From contig OZ255620.1 in assembly GCA_965276665.1 (NCBI GenBank), positions 4,402,001-4,466,000 on the forward strand: 64,000 nucleotides of DNA. The letters run 5' to 3'. The notes under the pieces are model-generated. The model had not been told where the DNA came from and did no database searches. It saw nothing but the letters and a program-made list of their open reading frames with translations. Position numbers and translations under genes: made by a program. The stretch comes from CAWGJC01 sp965276665 (GTDB lineage: Bacteria > Pseudomonadota > Alphaproteobacteria > Acetobacterales > Acetobacteraceae). Of the stretch, positions 34,463 through 42,316 are shown in pieces (position 1 is the first letter of the stretch; every line of letters starts with the position of its first letter).

Positions 34463-34813
34463 ATGAGCAAGATCATTCGAACCAAGGCCAACAAGGTGCT
34501 CGCGAGCGCCGTCGAGTTCCACGGCTTCGTCTTCTGCGCCGGCATGACCGCCGACACGCTCACCGGCGATGTCGTCGCGCAGACCAAGGAAACCTTGGCG
34601 AAGATCGACACGCTGCTCGAGACGCACGGGACGGACAACACCCGCCTGCTCTCGGCCCAGATCTGGCTCAAGGACATCCGGGACCGCGATGCGATGAACG
34701 AGGTGTGGTCCGCTTGGCTGCCCGAGGGCGGGGCGCCGGCGCGCGCCTGCGTCGAGGCGAACATGGCCGACCCGCGCATTCTGGTCGAAATCATGGTAAC
34801 GGTTTGCAAATGA
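34463..34813 (+). CDS. RidA/YjgF-family imine deaminase
   Basis: A 116-residue Rid-family protein, expected to hydrolyse reactive enamine/imine intermediates from PLP enzymes to keto acids. Motifs: EFHGFVFCAGMTAD, TKETLAKIDTLLETHGTD, LSAQIWLKDIRDRDAMNEVW and ARACVEANMADPRILVEI, with the substrate-carboxylate Arg in ARACVEA. The ATG at 34463 follows an AGGAGC ribosome site. The nearby PLP decarboxylase and MetY would be natural partners. The exact Rid subgroup is unclear. Confidence 0.85.
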   Translation: MSKIIRTKANKVLASAVEFHGFVFCAGMTADTLTGDVVAQTKETLAKIDTLLETHGTDNTRLLSAQIWLKDIRDRDAMNEVWSAWLPEGGAPARACVEANMADPRILVEIMVTVCK

Positions 34814-35052
34814 CGCGGAGCTGATCCGCGACTGCGGCACGGACGCCACGGTCACGTGGCGGTTGTGCAACAATCAATTGTTATTACGACTTAATATCCA
34901 AATTTTAGGAAGATAGTCTTTAAAACAGCTGTTCGTGAGGAGCGGAACCGCGCGAAACGCATAACCAAGCGTAAGTTCCCGTCACTTTCTGTTGCTGGCC
35001 TCACAAACGCGTTGCTACCCCTTTGGTCGGTTCTGTGGGGGGAGTCGAACGC
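34814..35052. promoter_or_regulatory. AT-rich 239-base intergenic region upstream of the CHAP gene
   Basis: It begins with a small hairpin CGCGGA/TCCGCG (34814-34830) just after the RidA stop. Bases from about 34870 to 34930 are strikingly AT-rich for this genome (ATCAATTGTTATTACGACTT, then TAATATCCAAATTTTAGG), with an AACAA/TTGTT dyad. This looks like a promoter or regulator-binding region for the downstream CHAP gene, but no confident -35/-10 pair or known operator was identified. Confidence 0.45.
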
Positions 35053-35889
35053 ATGCGGATGTCCGGAACGGGCTGCAAGTCGTTGATGATCGTGGCTGTT
35101 TTGGGCATCTCAGGATTCACCATCACCCCCGCTTCGGCGCATGGGAGACATAATTCGGGCCGCAGCACCCATGTCGCTGCAGCGCATGGCAGTGTTGCAC
35201 ATGCCGCCCGGAAGAGCCGCAGTGTTGCCGAGGCGCACTCCGGACGTGGTGGCCATGCGCGGTTCGAGGCCCGCGCGGGTCGCGGGCTCGTCCGTTTCAC
35301 GTCGTATAATGGCCGCCATGGCGGGTTCCACACCAGCGGGTCCGGCTATGGCGGCGTTTATGCCAATTGCGTGGCCTTCGTCCGCGAAGAGACCGGGATG
35401 GATCTCTCCGGCAACGCCTGGGCCTGGTGGCCCAATGCCGTCGGCCTCTATGAACGCGGCAACCAGCCGGAAGTCGGCGCCGTGATGAGCTTCACCGCCA
35501 ATCCGCATATGCGGTCCGGCCATGTCGCGGTGGTGTCGCGCGTGGTGAATGCGCGGATGGTCGAGATCGACCAGTCGAACTGGATGGGCGGCGGCATCAG
35601 CCGTGGCACCGCGGTGATGGACGTATCCCCCAACAATGACTGGACGGCGGTCCGTGTCGGACTCGGCCGTTCCGGCAATTACGGCAGCGTCTACCCGATC
35701 AACGGCTTCATCTACGACCGCGCCGACCATGGCGGCCGCCTGCTCGCGCACCCAACCAACGTCTCGCTCCCGGCGCTCAATCCGCCGCCGCGCGATCTCC
35801 GCAGCGCGGCGCAGCGCGAAGCCGAGATCACCGCGCCGAAGGTCGCCTACGATGAGGTCGCCGAGGCGCCCGCCACCCCGTCGCACTGA
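35053..35889 (+). CDS. Secreted CHAP-domain protein (putative peptidoglycan amidase/endopeptidase)
   Basis: A 278-residue exported protein. Signal peptide: SLMIVAVLGISGFTITPASA. Residues about 25-85 are basic and His/Ser/Gly-rich. The CHAP catalytic core has Cys in YANCVAFVREETG and His in RSGHVAVVSRV, followed by the polar QSNWM segment. Family members cleave peptidoglycan peptide or amide bonds. After the domain comes a Pro/Ala-rich tail. The ATG at 35053 has a GGGGGGAG ribosome site about 9 bases upstream. An AT-rich region upstream suggests its own promoter. Confidence 0.82.
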   Translation: MRMSGTGCKSLMIVAVLGISGFTITPASAHGRHNSGRSTHVAAAHGSVAHAARKSRSVAEAHSGRGGHARFEARAGRGLVRFTSYNGRHGGFHTSGSGYGGVYANCVAFVREETGMDLSGNAWAWWPNAVGLYERGNQPEVGAVMSFTANPHMRSGHVAVVSRVVNARMVEIDQSNWMGGGISRGTAVMDVSPNNDWTAVRVGLGRSGNYGSVYPINGFIYDRADHGGRLLAHPTNVSLPALNPPPRDLRSAAQREAEITAPKVAYDEVAEAPATPSH

Positions 35890-35961
35890 TCCGCCGACCC
35901 GCCGGTTTCCCTCGCTTTCCATCCGCCCTATCAGGGAGGCAATCACCGGAGGGACGGCGGC

Positions 35962-37260
35962 ATGACGCGCAATATTCAGCACCCTGAGACAATCGCGATC
36001 CACGCCGGCTGGCGTGCCGACCCCGCCACCGGCTCGGTCGCGGTGCCGATCTATCAGACCACCGCCTACCAGTTCCACGACGCCGAGCACGCCGCGAACC
36101 TGTTCGCGCTGAAGGAACTCGGCAACATCTACACCCGCATCATGAACCCCACGAACGCGGTGCTCGAGGCGCGGGTCGCCGCGCTCGATGGCGGCGTCGC
36201 CGCGCTCGCCGTCAGCTCCGGCCAGGCCGCCTCGGCGATCGCCGTGCAGAACCTGGCGCGCTCCGGCGACAACATCGTCAGCTCCACCGATCTCTACGGC
36301 GGCACATGGACTTTGTTCGCCAAGACCTTGAAAGAGGCTGGAATCGAAGCGCGATTCGTGGATCCCGCCGACCCGGAGAATTTCCGCCGCGCCACCGATG
36401 ACCGCACCCGCGCCTACTACGCCGAGACCCTGCCCAACCCGAAGCTCCAGGTCTTCCCGATCGCCGAGGTCGCCGCCATCGGGCGCCCGCTCGGCATCCC
36501 GCTGATCATGGACAACACCGCCGCCCCGCTGATCTGCCGCCCGCTCGACCACGGCGCCGCGGTAACGGTCTACTCGCTCACCAAATACCTGGGCGGCCAT
36601 GGCACCTCGATCGGTGGCATCATCGTCGACGGGGGCGCCTTTGACTGGGCGGCGCAACCGGACCGCCAGCCACTGCTCAACACGCCCGACGCCTCGTATC
36701 ACGGCGCGGTCTGGACCGAGGCGGCGAAGCCTCTCGGGCCGATCGCCTACATCCTGAAAGCCCGGGTGACCCTGCTGCGCGACGTCGGCTCCGCGCTCTC
36801 ACCCTTCAACGCGTTCCAGTTCCTGCAAGGCATCGAAACCCTGCCGCTCCGCATGCCGCGGCACTGCGAGAACGCCGCCGCCACCGCCCATTTTCTCGCC
36901 GGCCGCGGCGATATCGCGCAGGTGATCCACCCCAGCCAGCAAACCGGCGAGGCCCGCGCTCGCGCCGAACGCGCGCTCTCCGGCGGCATGGGCGGGCTCG
37001 TCGGATTCGAGCTGAAAGGTGGCCACGCCGCCGGGCGGCGCTTCATCGACGCGCTCAAGCTGTTCTACCACGTGGCCAATATCGGCGACGCCCGCAGCCT
37101 CGCCATCCACCCCGCCTCCACCACCCACAGCCAGCTCACCGAGGCCGAGCAGGCGCAGACCGGCGTGACGCCCGGCTATGTCCGCCTCTCCATTGGCCTC
37201 GAGCATATCGACGACATCCTCGCCGACCTGACCCAGGCGCTCGATGCGGCTTCGGCTTGA
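35962..37260 (+). CDS. metY: O-acetylhomoserine sulfhydrylase/aminocarboxypropyltransferase MetY
   Basis: PLP enzyme of the Cys/Met metabolism family, making homocysteine from O-acetylhomoserine and sulfide in methionine synthesis. The 432-residue length, long for cystathionine synthases, is typical of MetY. Signs: ETIAIHAGWRADPATGSVAV at the start, YTRIMNPTNAVLEAR, SSGQAASA, DNTAAPL and the Schiff-base Lys208 in VYSLTKYLGGHG. GGAGGG lies 10-15 bases before the ATG. The 72-base leader has no visible SAM-II riboswitch. A strong hairpin follows the stop. Confidence 0.93.
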   Translation: MTRNIQHPETIAIHAGWRADPATGSVAVPIYQTTAYQFHDAEHAANLFALKELGNIYTRIMNPTNAVLEARVAALDGGVAALAVSSGQAASAIAVQNLARSGDNIVSSTDLYGGTWTLFAKTLKEAGIEARFVDPADPENFRRATDDRTRAYYAETLPNPKLQVFPIAEVAAIGRPLGIPLIMDNTAAPLICRPLDHGAAVTVYSLTKYLGGHGTSIGGIIVDGGAFDWAAQPDRQPLLNTPDASYHGAVWTEAAKPLGPIAYILKARVTLLRDVGSALSPFNAFQFLQGIETLPLRMPRHCENAAATAHFLAGRGDIAQVIHPSQQTGEARARAERALSGGMGGLVGFELKGGHAAGRRFIDALKLFYHVANIGDARSLAIHPASTTHSQLTEAEQAQTGVTPGYVRLSIGLEHIDDILADLTQALDAASA

Positions 37261-37298
37261 CGACACTTCGTCGGAGCCTCATAAACCGGCGCATTCCC

Positions 37299-37323
37299 GG
37301 CCGCGCGACACGCGGCCTTCTTT
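37299..37323 (+). terminator. Rho-independent-like terminator after metY
   Basis: GGCCGCG (37299-37305) and CGCGGCC (37311-37317) pair perfectly around CGACA and are followed by TTCTTT. It lies 38 bases after the metY stop and just upstream of the rpmB ribosome site. Confidence 0.75.
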
Positions 37324-37339
37324 CTATGAGGACCACACC

Positions 37340-37636
37340 ATGTCGCGCCGCTGCGAGATGACCGGCGTTGGCGTCCTGTCTGGCAACAACGTCAGCCACG
37401 CCAACAATAAAACCCGCCGCCGCTTCCTGCCCAACCTGCAGGAAACCTCGCTGCTGTCCGACGTCCTCGGCTTCGCCGTCCGTCTGCGCCTGACCACCCG
37501 CGCGCTGCGCACGATCGAGCACAATGGCGGCCTCGACAACTTCCTGATCACCACACCCGATCGCAACCTGCCGAACGAAGCCCAGAGCCTGAAACGCCGC
37601 ATCCTCCGCGCCCAGGTCAAGAGGCAGGCGGCTTAG
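37340..37636 (+). CDS. rpmB: Large ribosomal subunit protein bL28
   Basis: A 98-residue ribosomal protein. The start MSRRCEMTGVGVLSGNNVSHANNKTRRRFLPNLQ (in part) and TTRALRTIEHNGGLDNFL are diagnostic of bL28. GAGG at 37328-37331 is the ribosome site. The first Cys is kept, but the Cys4 zinc set of the zinc-binding form is absent. In alphaproteobacteria rpmB often lies beside the cobST/bolA block, as here. Confidence 0.95.
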   Translation: MSRRCEMTGVGVLSGNNVSHANNKTRRRFLPNLQETSLLSDVLGFAVRLRLTTRALRTIEHNGGLDNFLITTPDRNLPNEAQSLKRRILRAQVKRQAA

Positions 37637-37644
37637 GCGTGTTT

Positions 37645-37836
37645 AAGGCCAGGGTGCTCTGCCCCCTGGACCCCCGCCAAAGGCAGAGCCTTTGGAATCC
37701 ATTACGGCTGTTTGGAGAGGGGTGGGCGAGGTACCCGGTTGCAACCACCTTGTCGCCCACCCCTCTCCAAACGGCCCTAGTCGGGCTCTAAGGGCTCCGC
37801 CCTTAGCGGGGTCCAGGGGCGGAGCCCCTGGCCTTA
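37645..37836. repeat. Family A composite repeat with 22-bp inner inverted repeat, copy 6 (loop inverted)
   Basis: Outer arms in the same orientation as copy 7 (CCAAAGGC.. on the left, CTAAGGGC.. on the right). Inner arms 37706-37727 and 37755-37776 pair with one G-T wobble. The 27-nt loop reads GAGGTACCCGGTTGCAACCA then CCTTGTC, which is the orientation of copy 5, not of copy 7. The right end supplies the TAA stop of cobT (37834-37836). Confidence 0.85.
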
Positions 37837-39723
37837 CGCCACCAAAGGCGCCCGCTCGGCGGCGGCGCGGGCCCAGGCGAGGGCGGCGTCTTCGTCGAAG
37901 AGTTCGGAGAGTTTCTTCATCATCGTGCCGCCGAGTTCCTCGGCGTCGACGATGGTGACGGCGCGTCGGTAGTAGCGGGTGACGTCGTGGCCGATGCCGA
38001 TGGCGATGAGCTCGACGAGGTCGCGGTTTTCGATCTCGTGGATAACTTCGCGCAGGTGCTTTTCCAGGTAGTTGCCCGGGTTCACGGAAAGCGTGCTGTC
38101 GTCGACCGGCGCGCCGTCGCTGATCACCATCAGGATGCGGCGGTGTTCGGAGCGGCTGATCAGGCGGCGATAAGCCCAGAGCAGGGCTTCGCCGTCGATG
38201 TTCTCCTTGAGCAGCCCCTCGCGCAGCATCAGGCCGAGATTCTTGCGCGCGCGGCGCCAGGGCGCGTCGGCGGCCTTGTAGATGATGTGGCGGAGGTCGT
38301 TGAGCCGGCCGGGATTGCGCGGCTTGCCCTCCTGCACCCAGCGTTCGCGGCTCTGGCCGCCCTTCCAGGCGCGGGTGGTGAAGCCGAGCACCTCGACCTT
38401 TACGGCGCAGCGTTCCAGCGTGCGGGCGAGAATGTCGCCGCACATGGCGGCGACGGTGATCGGGCGGCCGCGCATCGAGCCGGAATTGTCGATCAGCAGG
38501 GTGACGACGGTGTCGCGGAATTCCATGTCGAGCTCGCGCTTGTACGAGAGCGACTGCATGGGGTTGACGACGACCCGGGCGAGGCGGCCGACATCGAGCA
38601 GCCCTTCCTCGAGATCGAATTCCCAGGCGCGTGTCTGCTGCGCGAGCAGCCGGCGCTGCAGCCGGTTGGCCAGTTTCGAGACGACGCCCTGCAGGTGCTG
38701 GAGCTGCTGATCGAGCTGCTGGCGGAGCCGGCTCAGCTCGTCGGCATCGCAGAGATCCTCGGCCGAGATTTCCTCGTCGAAATTGCGGATGAACGGTCGG
38801 TAGGTTTCGCGGGTGTCGGGGATGTCGCGGTCACGGCGGGGTTGCGGGCCGCCGGGGCGGTCGTCGCCTTCGGCGGCGGCGCTGTCATCCTCGGCGTCTT
38901 CGCTTTGCTCGTCGTCGGCCGCTTCGCCTTCCATCTGCTCGGGTTGCGCGCCGAGCATGCTTTCCGTCTCGCTCTGGGACTGGCCTTCGCTATCCTGCGA
39001 ATTGTCCTGCGCGCCGGATTGCTCGCCGCCTTCCTCGCCCTCGTCCTCCTCCTGATCGGGCTCGGCCTCGACCTCGGCCTCGGCGAGGTCAAGGGCGGCG
39101 AGCAGGCGGCGCGCGGCACGGGTGAAGGCGGTCTGATCCTCCTGCGAGTCGGCCATCTCGCCGAGCGCCTGCTCGGCGGTGTCGCCGAGCGTGTCGCGCC
39201 AGAGATTGAGCACGCGGCGGGCGGAATCCGGCACCGCCTCGCCCGACATGCGCTCGCGGGCGAGCAGGGAGAGCGCGGTCGCGATCGGCAGCTGGTCTTT
39301 CCGCGTCATGCGGTCGTAGCCCTCGGCCTCGCATTCCTCGGAGAGGCGGGCGCGCAAATTGGCCGCGACCCCGGCCATGTGGCGGGCGCCGATGACCTCG
39401 ACACGCGCCTGTTCGAGCGCGTCGTAGACGTCGCGCGCCTCGCGGGGCGAGGGCATGCGCGCGGCATGCACGGCGTCGTCATGGTGGCGGAGGCGGAGCG
39501 CGATGCTGTCGGAGGCGCCGCGCATCTTGGCGACCTCGGCGGCCGGCAGCGCCCGGGTCGGGAGAGGCAGGCGGGCGCGCTTGCCGATCAGGCCGGACGG
39601 TCCTGGCTGGAACGCAACCTGAACTTCCGCCTGCCGCGCCATGGCGCGCAGCGCGCCGGCGGTGGCCCGCTTGAACTCCTCGGACCGCGCCGCGTCCTTG
39701 CCGCTGCCGCTATTGCCGCTCAT
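37834..39723 (-). CDS. cobT: Cobaltochelatase subunit CobT
   Basis: Subunit of the aerobic ATP-dependent CobNST cobaltochelatase, which inserts cobalt into hydrogenobyrinic acid diamide. The 629-residue product has an N-terminal helical domain, a very acidic linker (about 213-290, e.g. EAEPDQEEDEGEEGG), and a C-terminal von Willebrand A domain with MIDAS motif LLIDNSGSMRG. Directly downstream of cobS, with 12 bases between. The large catalytic subunit CobN is not in this window. Confidence 0.93.
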   Translation of the reverse strand: MSGNSGSGKDAARSEEFKRATAGALRAMARQAEVQVAFQPGPSGLIGKRARLPLPTRALPAAEVAKMRGASDSIALRLRHHDDAVHAARMPSPREARDVYDALEQARVEVIGARHMAGVAANLRARLSEECEAEGYDRMTRKDQLPIATALSLLARERMSGEAVPDSARRVLNLWRDTLGDTAEQALGEMADSQEDQTAFTRAARRLLAALDLAEAEVEAEPDQEEDEGEEGGEQSGAQDNSQDSEGQSQSETESMLGAQPEQMEGEAADDEQSEDAEDDSAAAEGDDRPGGPQPRRDRDIPDTRETYRPFIRNFDEEISAEDLCDADELSRLRQQLDQQLQHLQGVVSKLANRLQRRLLAQQTRAWEFDLEEGLLDVGRLARVVVNPMQSLSYKRELDMEFRDTVVTLLIDNSGSMRGRPITVAAMCGDILARTLERCAVKVEVLGFTTRAWKGGQSRERWVQEGKPRNPGRLNDLRHIIYKAADAPWRRARKNLGLMLREGLLKENIDGEALLWAYRRLISRSEHRRILMVISDGAPVDDSTLSVNPGNYLEKHLREVIHEIENRDLVELIAIGIGHDVTRYYRRAVTIVDAEELGGTMMKKLSELFDEDAALAWARAAAERAPLVA

Positions 39724-39735
39724 CGATGCGCCGGG

Positions 39736-40752
39736 TCAGCCCGCCTTGCGCGGCATCATGCCGGTCGAGATGTCCTCGTTGAAGCAGCGCTGGTAGTACT
39801 CGGCGACCGTGCTGCGCTCCGCCTCGTCGCATTTGTTGAGGAAGGTCATGCGGAAGGCGAAGCCGATATCGCCGAAGATCCGCGTGTTCTCCGCCCAGGT
39901 GATGACGGTGCGCGGCGACATCACGGTGGAGATGTCGCCGTTGATGAAGCCTGCGCGGGTGAGATCGGCGAGCGCCACCATGCTCTCGACGCGCTTCTTC
40001 ATCGCGGTGTCGGAGGGGCCGACCTTGAGCTTCGCCAGCACGATCGCGCTTTCCTGCGCGTGCGGCAGGTAGTTCAGCGTGGCGACGATGTTCCAGCGGT
40101 CCATCTGGCCCTGATTGATCTGCTGGGTGCCGTGATAGAGGCCGGTGGTGTCGCCGAGCCCGACCGTGTTGGCGGTCGAGAACAGACGGAAGGAGGGGTG
40201 CGGGCGGATCACCCTGTTCTGGTCGAGCAGTGTCAGCCGCCCCTCGACCTCGAGCACGCGCTGGATCACGAACATCACGTCCGGCCGTCCGGCATCATAT
40301 TCATCGAAGCAGAGCGCACAGGCGTGCTGCAGCGCCCAGGGCAGGATCCCTTCGCGGAATTCCGTGATCTGCTTGCCGTCCTTCAGCACGATCGCGTCTT
40401 TTCCGATCAGGTCGATGCGACTGATATGGCTGTCGAGGTTGACGCGGATGCAGGGCCAGTTGAGCCGGGCGGCGACCTGCTCGACATGGGTGGACTTGCC
40501 GGTGCCGTGATAGCCCTGGATCATCACGCGGCGGTTGTAGGCAAAGCCGGCAACGATCGCGAGCGTGGTCTCGCGGTCGAACTGATAGGCAGTGTCGATG
40601 TCGGGCACATGCTCGGTGCGGACCGAGAAGCCGGGCACCACGAGATCGGAATCGATCCCGAACACGTCGCGCACCTGGATCTGCACATCCGGCGTATCAA
40701 TGGCGGAGGTGGGAGTGGCACGGGTGTCTGCGAGGGCGGCGACCTTGTTCAT
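39736..40752 (-). CDS. cobS: Cobaltochelatase subunit CobS (AAA+ ATPase)
   Basis: AAA+ ATPase partner of CobT, 338 residues. Walker A QGYHGTGKSTHVEQVAARL, Walker B-like CALCFDEYDAGRPD, and sensor-1 FRLFSTANTVGLGD are present, with the CobS-typical end EDISTGMMPRKAG. ATP hydrolysis powers cobalt insertion by CobN. First gene of the cobST pair; the upstream J-domain gene on the same strand is 94 bases away. Confidence 0.93.
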   Translation of the reverse strand: MNKVAALADTRATPTSAIDTPDVQIQVRDVFGIDSDLVVPGFSVRTEHVPDIDTAYQFDRETTLAIVAGFAYNRRVMIQGYHGTGKSTHVEQVAARLNWPCIRVNLDSHISRIDLIGKDAIVLKDGKQITEFREGILPWALQHACALCFDEYDAGRPDVMFVIQRVLEVEGRLTLLDQNRVIRPHPSFRLFSTANTVGLGDTTGLYHGTQQINQGQMDRWNIVATLNYLPHAQESAIVLAKLKVGPSDTAMKKRVESMVALADLTRAGFINGDISTVMSPRTVITWAENTRIFGDIGFAFRMTFLNKCDEAERSTVAEYYQRCFNEDISTGMMPRKAG

Positions 40753-40846
40753 TAGCCGGGCTGTCCTTGATTTCGGGTGGTCAGACTAAACTGCGGTGCA
40801 GCATAGGCAAGTGCGGTATTTCCCCGCGTCGCCTCACCTGGGCCTT

Positions 40847-41440
40847 CTAGCCAGTGGCGGCGAGGCCGGGCTCCGCGAGGCCGCGGCGGATCGCCGCATA
40901 GGCGAGGTTGATCGTCTTCAGACGTTCTTCGGCCGCACGATCCCCGCCATTCGCATCGGGGTGGTGACGCTTGGCGAGTTCCTTGTAACGCGCCTTCACG
41001 GCATCGAGCGTCACCGGCCAGCCAAGCCCGAGCGTCGCCAGCGGTTCGAGGAGCGCCGCCGGTGTTTCGGAAGCCGGCGGCCAGCCTTGGCGGCCGCGCC
41101 GCAGGCCCGCGGCGCCGAACACGTCGAGCGGGTCGCGGATCGCTTCCTCGTCATGGGCGCCCCCGCCGAGACGGCCAAGCGGCCAGGACGGACGCTGCCA
41201 GGATGCATCGGCCCGAAGCTGCCTCTCGATCTCGCCGGGCGACATGCCTTTGTAATAGTCCCACGACGCGTTGTAGGCGCGAACGTGCTCGAGACAGAAC
41301 CACCAGTAATCCCGGAGGTTCCCACGCGATTTCGGCGCGCGGTATTCGCCAGCCGCCAGACAGCCGGGCATCTCGCACCCATGTCCCGGCGCATCCGGGT
41401 CGGGGGCGTAGGCCCGGGGGCGGGGGGCGCGACGGCTCAT
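40847..41440 (-). CDS. J-domain protein with C-terminal DnaJ domain
   Basis: A 197-residue protein. The N-terminal half has a small Cys-containing motif (GHGCEMPGCLAAGEYRAP) and Trp/Tyr-rich DYWWFCLEHVRAYNASWDYY. The J-domain is at the C-terminus, with the HPD tripeptide in ELAKRHHPDANGGDRAAEERLKTIN (in part). It should stimulate DnaK ATPase activity. Located between cobS and bolA in the conserved block. The ATG at 41440 was preferred over 41476 because it starts the usual MSRR segment. Confidence 0.83.
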   Translation of the reverse strand: MSRRAPRPRAYAPDPDAPGHGCEMPGCLAAGEYRAPKSRGNLRDYWWFCLEHVRAYNASWDYYKGMSPGEIERQLRADASWQRPSWPLGRLGGGAHDEEAIRDPLDVFGAAGLRRGRQGWPPASETPAALLEPLATLGLGWPVTLDAVKARYKELAKRHHPDANGGDRAAEERLKTINLAYAAIRRGLAEPGLAATG

Positions 41441-41541
41441 CGGAGGGTTATGTGCGGCGCGAACCCCTCGGGGCAAGACCTGGTTGCATCCGTCGAGCTA
41501 TGCCTTAGCGTCGTCTTGGCTTCCGGGGGAGATGGGCCGAT

Positions 41542-41871
41542 ATGTGCCTCATGCACTCCCCGCCGCACCCGCGCGCAGCGCGCATCGAGGCGTGTCTGCG
41601 GCAGCGTTTCGCGCCCAGCCTGCTTCGCATCACCGATGATAGCGGCCGCCATGCCGGGCATGCCGGCGCTCGCGCCCTGGCGCAGGCCGGCGTGGAAGGC
41701 GAGACGCATTTCTCCGTCGCAATGGTGTCGGAGGCGTTCCACGGCGAGAGCCGCCTCGCGCGCTCCCGGGCCGTCCATGCGGCGCTGGACGACGAATTCC
41801 GCACCGGACTGCATGCGCTCGCGCTGACGCTGCGCACGCCTGAGGAACAGGCAGCGGAAACCAGCGCTTAA
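41542..41871 (+). CDS. bolA: BolA-family protein
   Basis: A 109-residue BolA protein, a cytosolic partner of monothiol glutaredoxins in Fe-S handling and a possible morphogene regulator. The KH-like core HFSVAMVSEAFHGESRLARSRAVHAAL (in part) carries the conserved His and FxGxxRxxRHR-like helix, and LHALALTLRTPEE follows. It is divergent from the J-domain gene. The ATG at 41542 has GGGGGA upstream; an in-frame ATG at 41551 is an alternative. Confidence 0.88.
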   Translation: MCLMHSPPHPRAARIEACLRQRFAPSLLRITDDSGRHAGHAGARALAQAGVEGETHFSVAMVSEAFHGESRLARSRAVHAALDDEFRTGLHALALTLRTPEEQAAETSA

Positions 41872-41915
41872 CCCTGCTTGCCTAGACTGGCGGAACCTTG
41901 AAGGGGGACCGCATC

Positions 41916-42218
41916 GTGGCCGGCAGCCGGCTGATCAATCGCAACGTCGCCGCCGCCAACGGCCGCACCAGCATCCGTCTCGAGCCGGAGCTATGGGGTG
42001 TGCTTGCCGAGATCGCCCGGCGGGAAGGCGTGTCGATCGGCGAGCTGGTCCGCCGTGTCGAACGTCAGCCCGCGCCCGCGCGGGAAGGCGGGCGGACCAG
42101 CGCCGTCCGGGTGTTCCTGGTGGAATATCTGCGGGCCGCCGCCACCGAAGACGGCCATCTCGCCGCCGGCCATGGCGCCGGCGGCCCGATGCGGCGGGAT
42201 TTGAACGTCTGCTGGTGA
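41916..42218 (+). CDS. Ribbon-helix-helix domain protein
   Basis: A 100-residue putative DNA-binding protein. GRTSIRLEPELWGVLAEIARREGVSIGELVRRV (in part) fits the ribbon-helix-helix strand-helix-helix pattern. SAVRVFLVEYLRAAATEDGH forms a further helix, typical of the RHH_4 class in alphaproteobacteria. The GTG at 41916 follows AAGGGGG; a TTG at 41898 is also open. No toxin partner lies next to it, so a plain regulator is more likely than an antitoxin. Confidence 0.72.
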   Translation: MAGSRLINRNVAAANGRTSIRLEPELWGVLAEIARREGVSIGELVRRVERQPAPAREGGRTSAVRVFLVEYLRAAATEDGHLAAGHGAGGPMRRDLNVCW

Positions 42219-42269
42219 GTCTCTGCTGGTGAGGGCGCGCTGCTCAGAGCGCGTTCCAAACAGGCTTTC

Positions 42270-42316
42270 AGAGCATTTTCACCTTCGGCGGCGCCGGCTT
42301 AACTGAAAATGCTCTA
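42270..42316. repeat. Family B terminator-like repeat, copy 2 (short form)
   Basis: AGAGCATTTTCA (42270-42281) pairs perfectly with TGAAAATGCTCT (42304-42315). The interior CCTTCGGCGGCGCCGGCTTA matches the joined ends of copy 3 in opposite orientation, with its central part missing. The right end supplies the TAG stop of the DUF445 gene. On the minus strand the arm gives a T-run, consistent with termination. Confidence 0.85.

Noticed and set aside
35890..35961. SAM-II riboswitch before metY
   Set aside because: The 72-base leader lacks the conserved SAM-II core and pseudoknot sequences; only a good ribosome site is visible.
37987..40755. 922-residue plus-strand frame opposite cobT and cobS
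   Set aside because: It is the antisense of two well-conserved genes in a frame that stays open because of GC bias.
40753..40846. Cobalamin riboswitch upstream of cobS
   Set aside because: The gap is only 94 bases and shows no B12-box-like sequence.
41916..42218. Antitoxin of a toxin-antitoxin pair (RHH protein)
   Set aside because: No small toxin gene lies directly upstream or downstream; neighbours are bolA and a convergent DUF445 gene.
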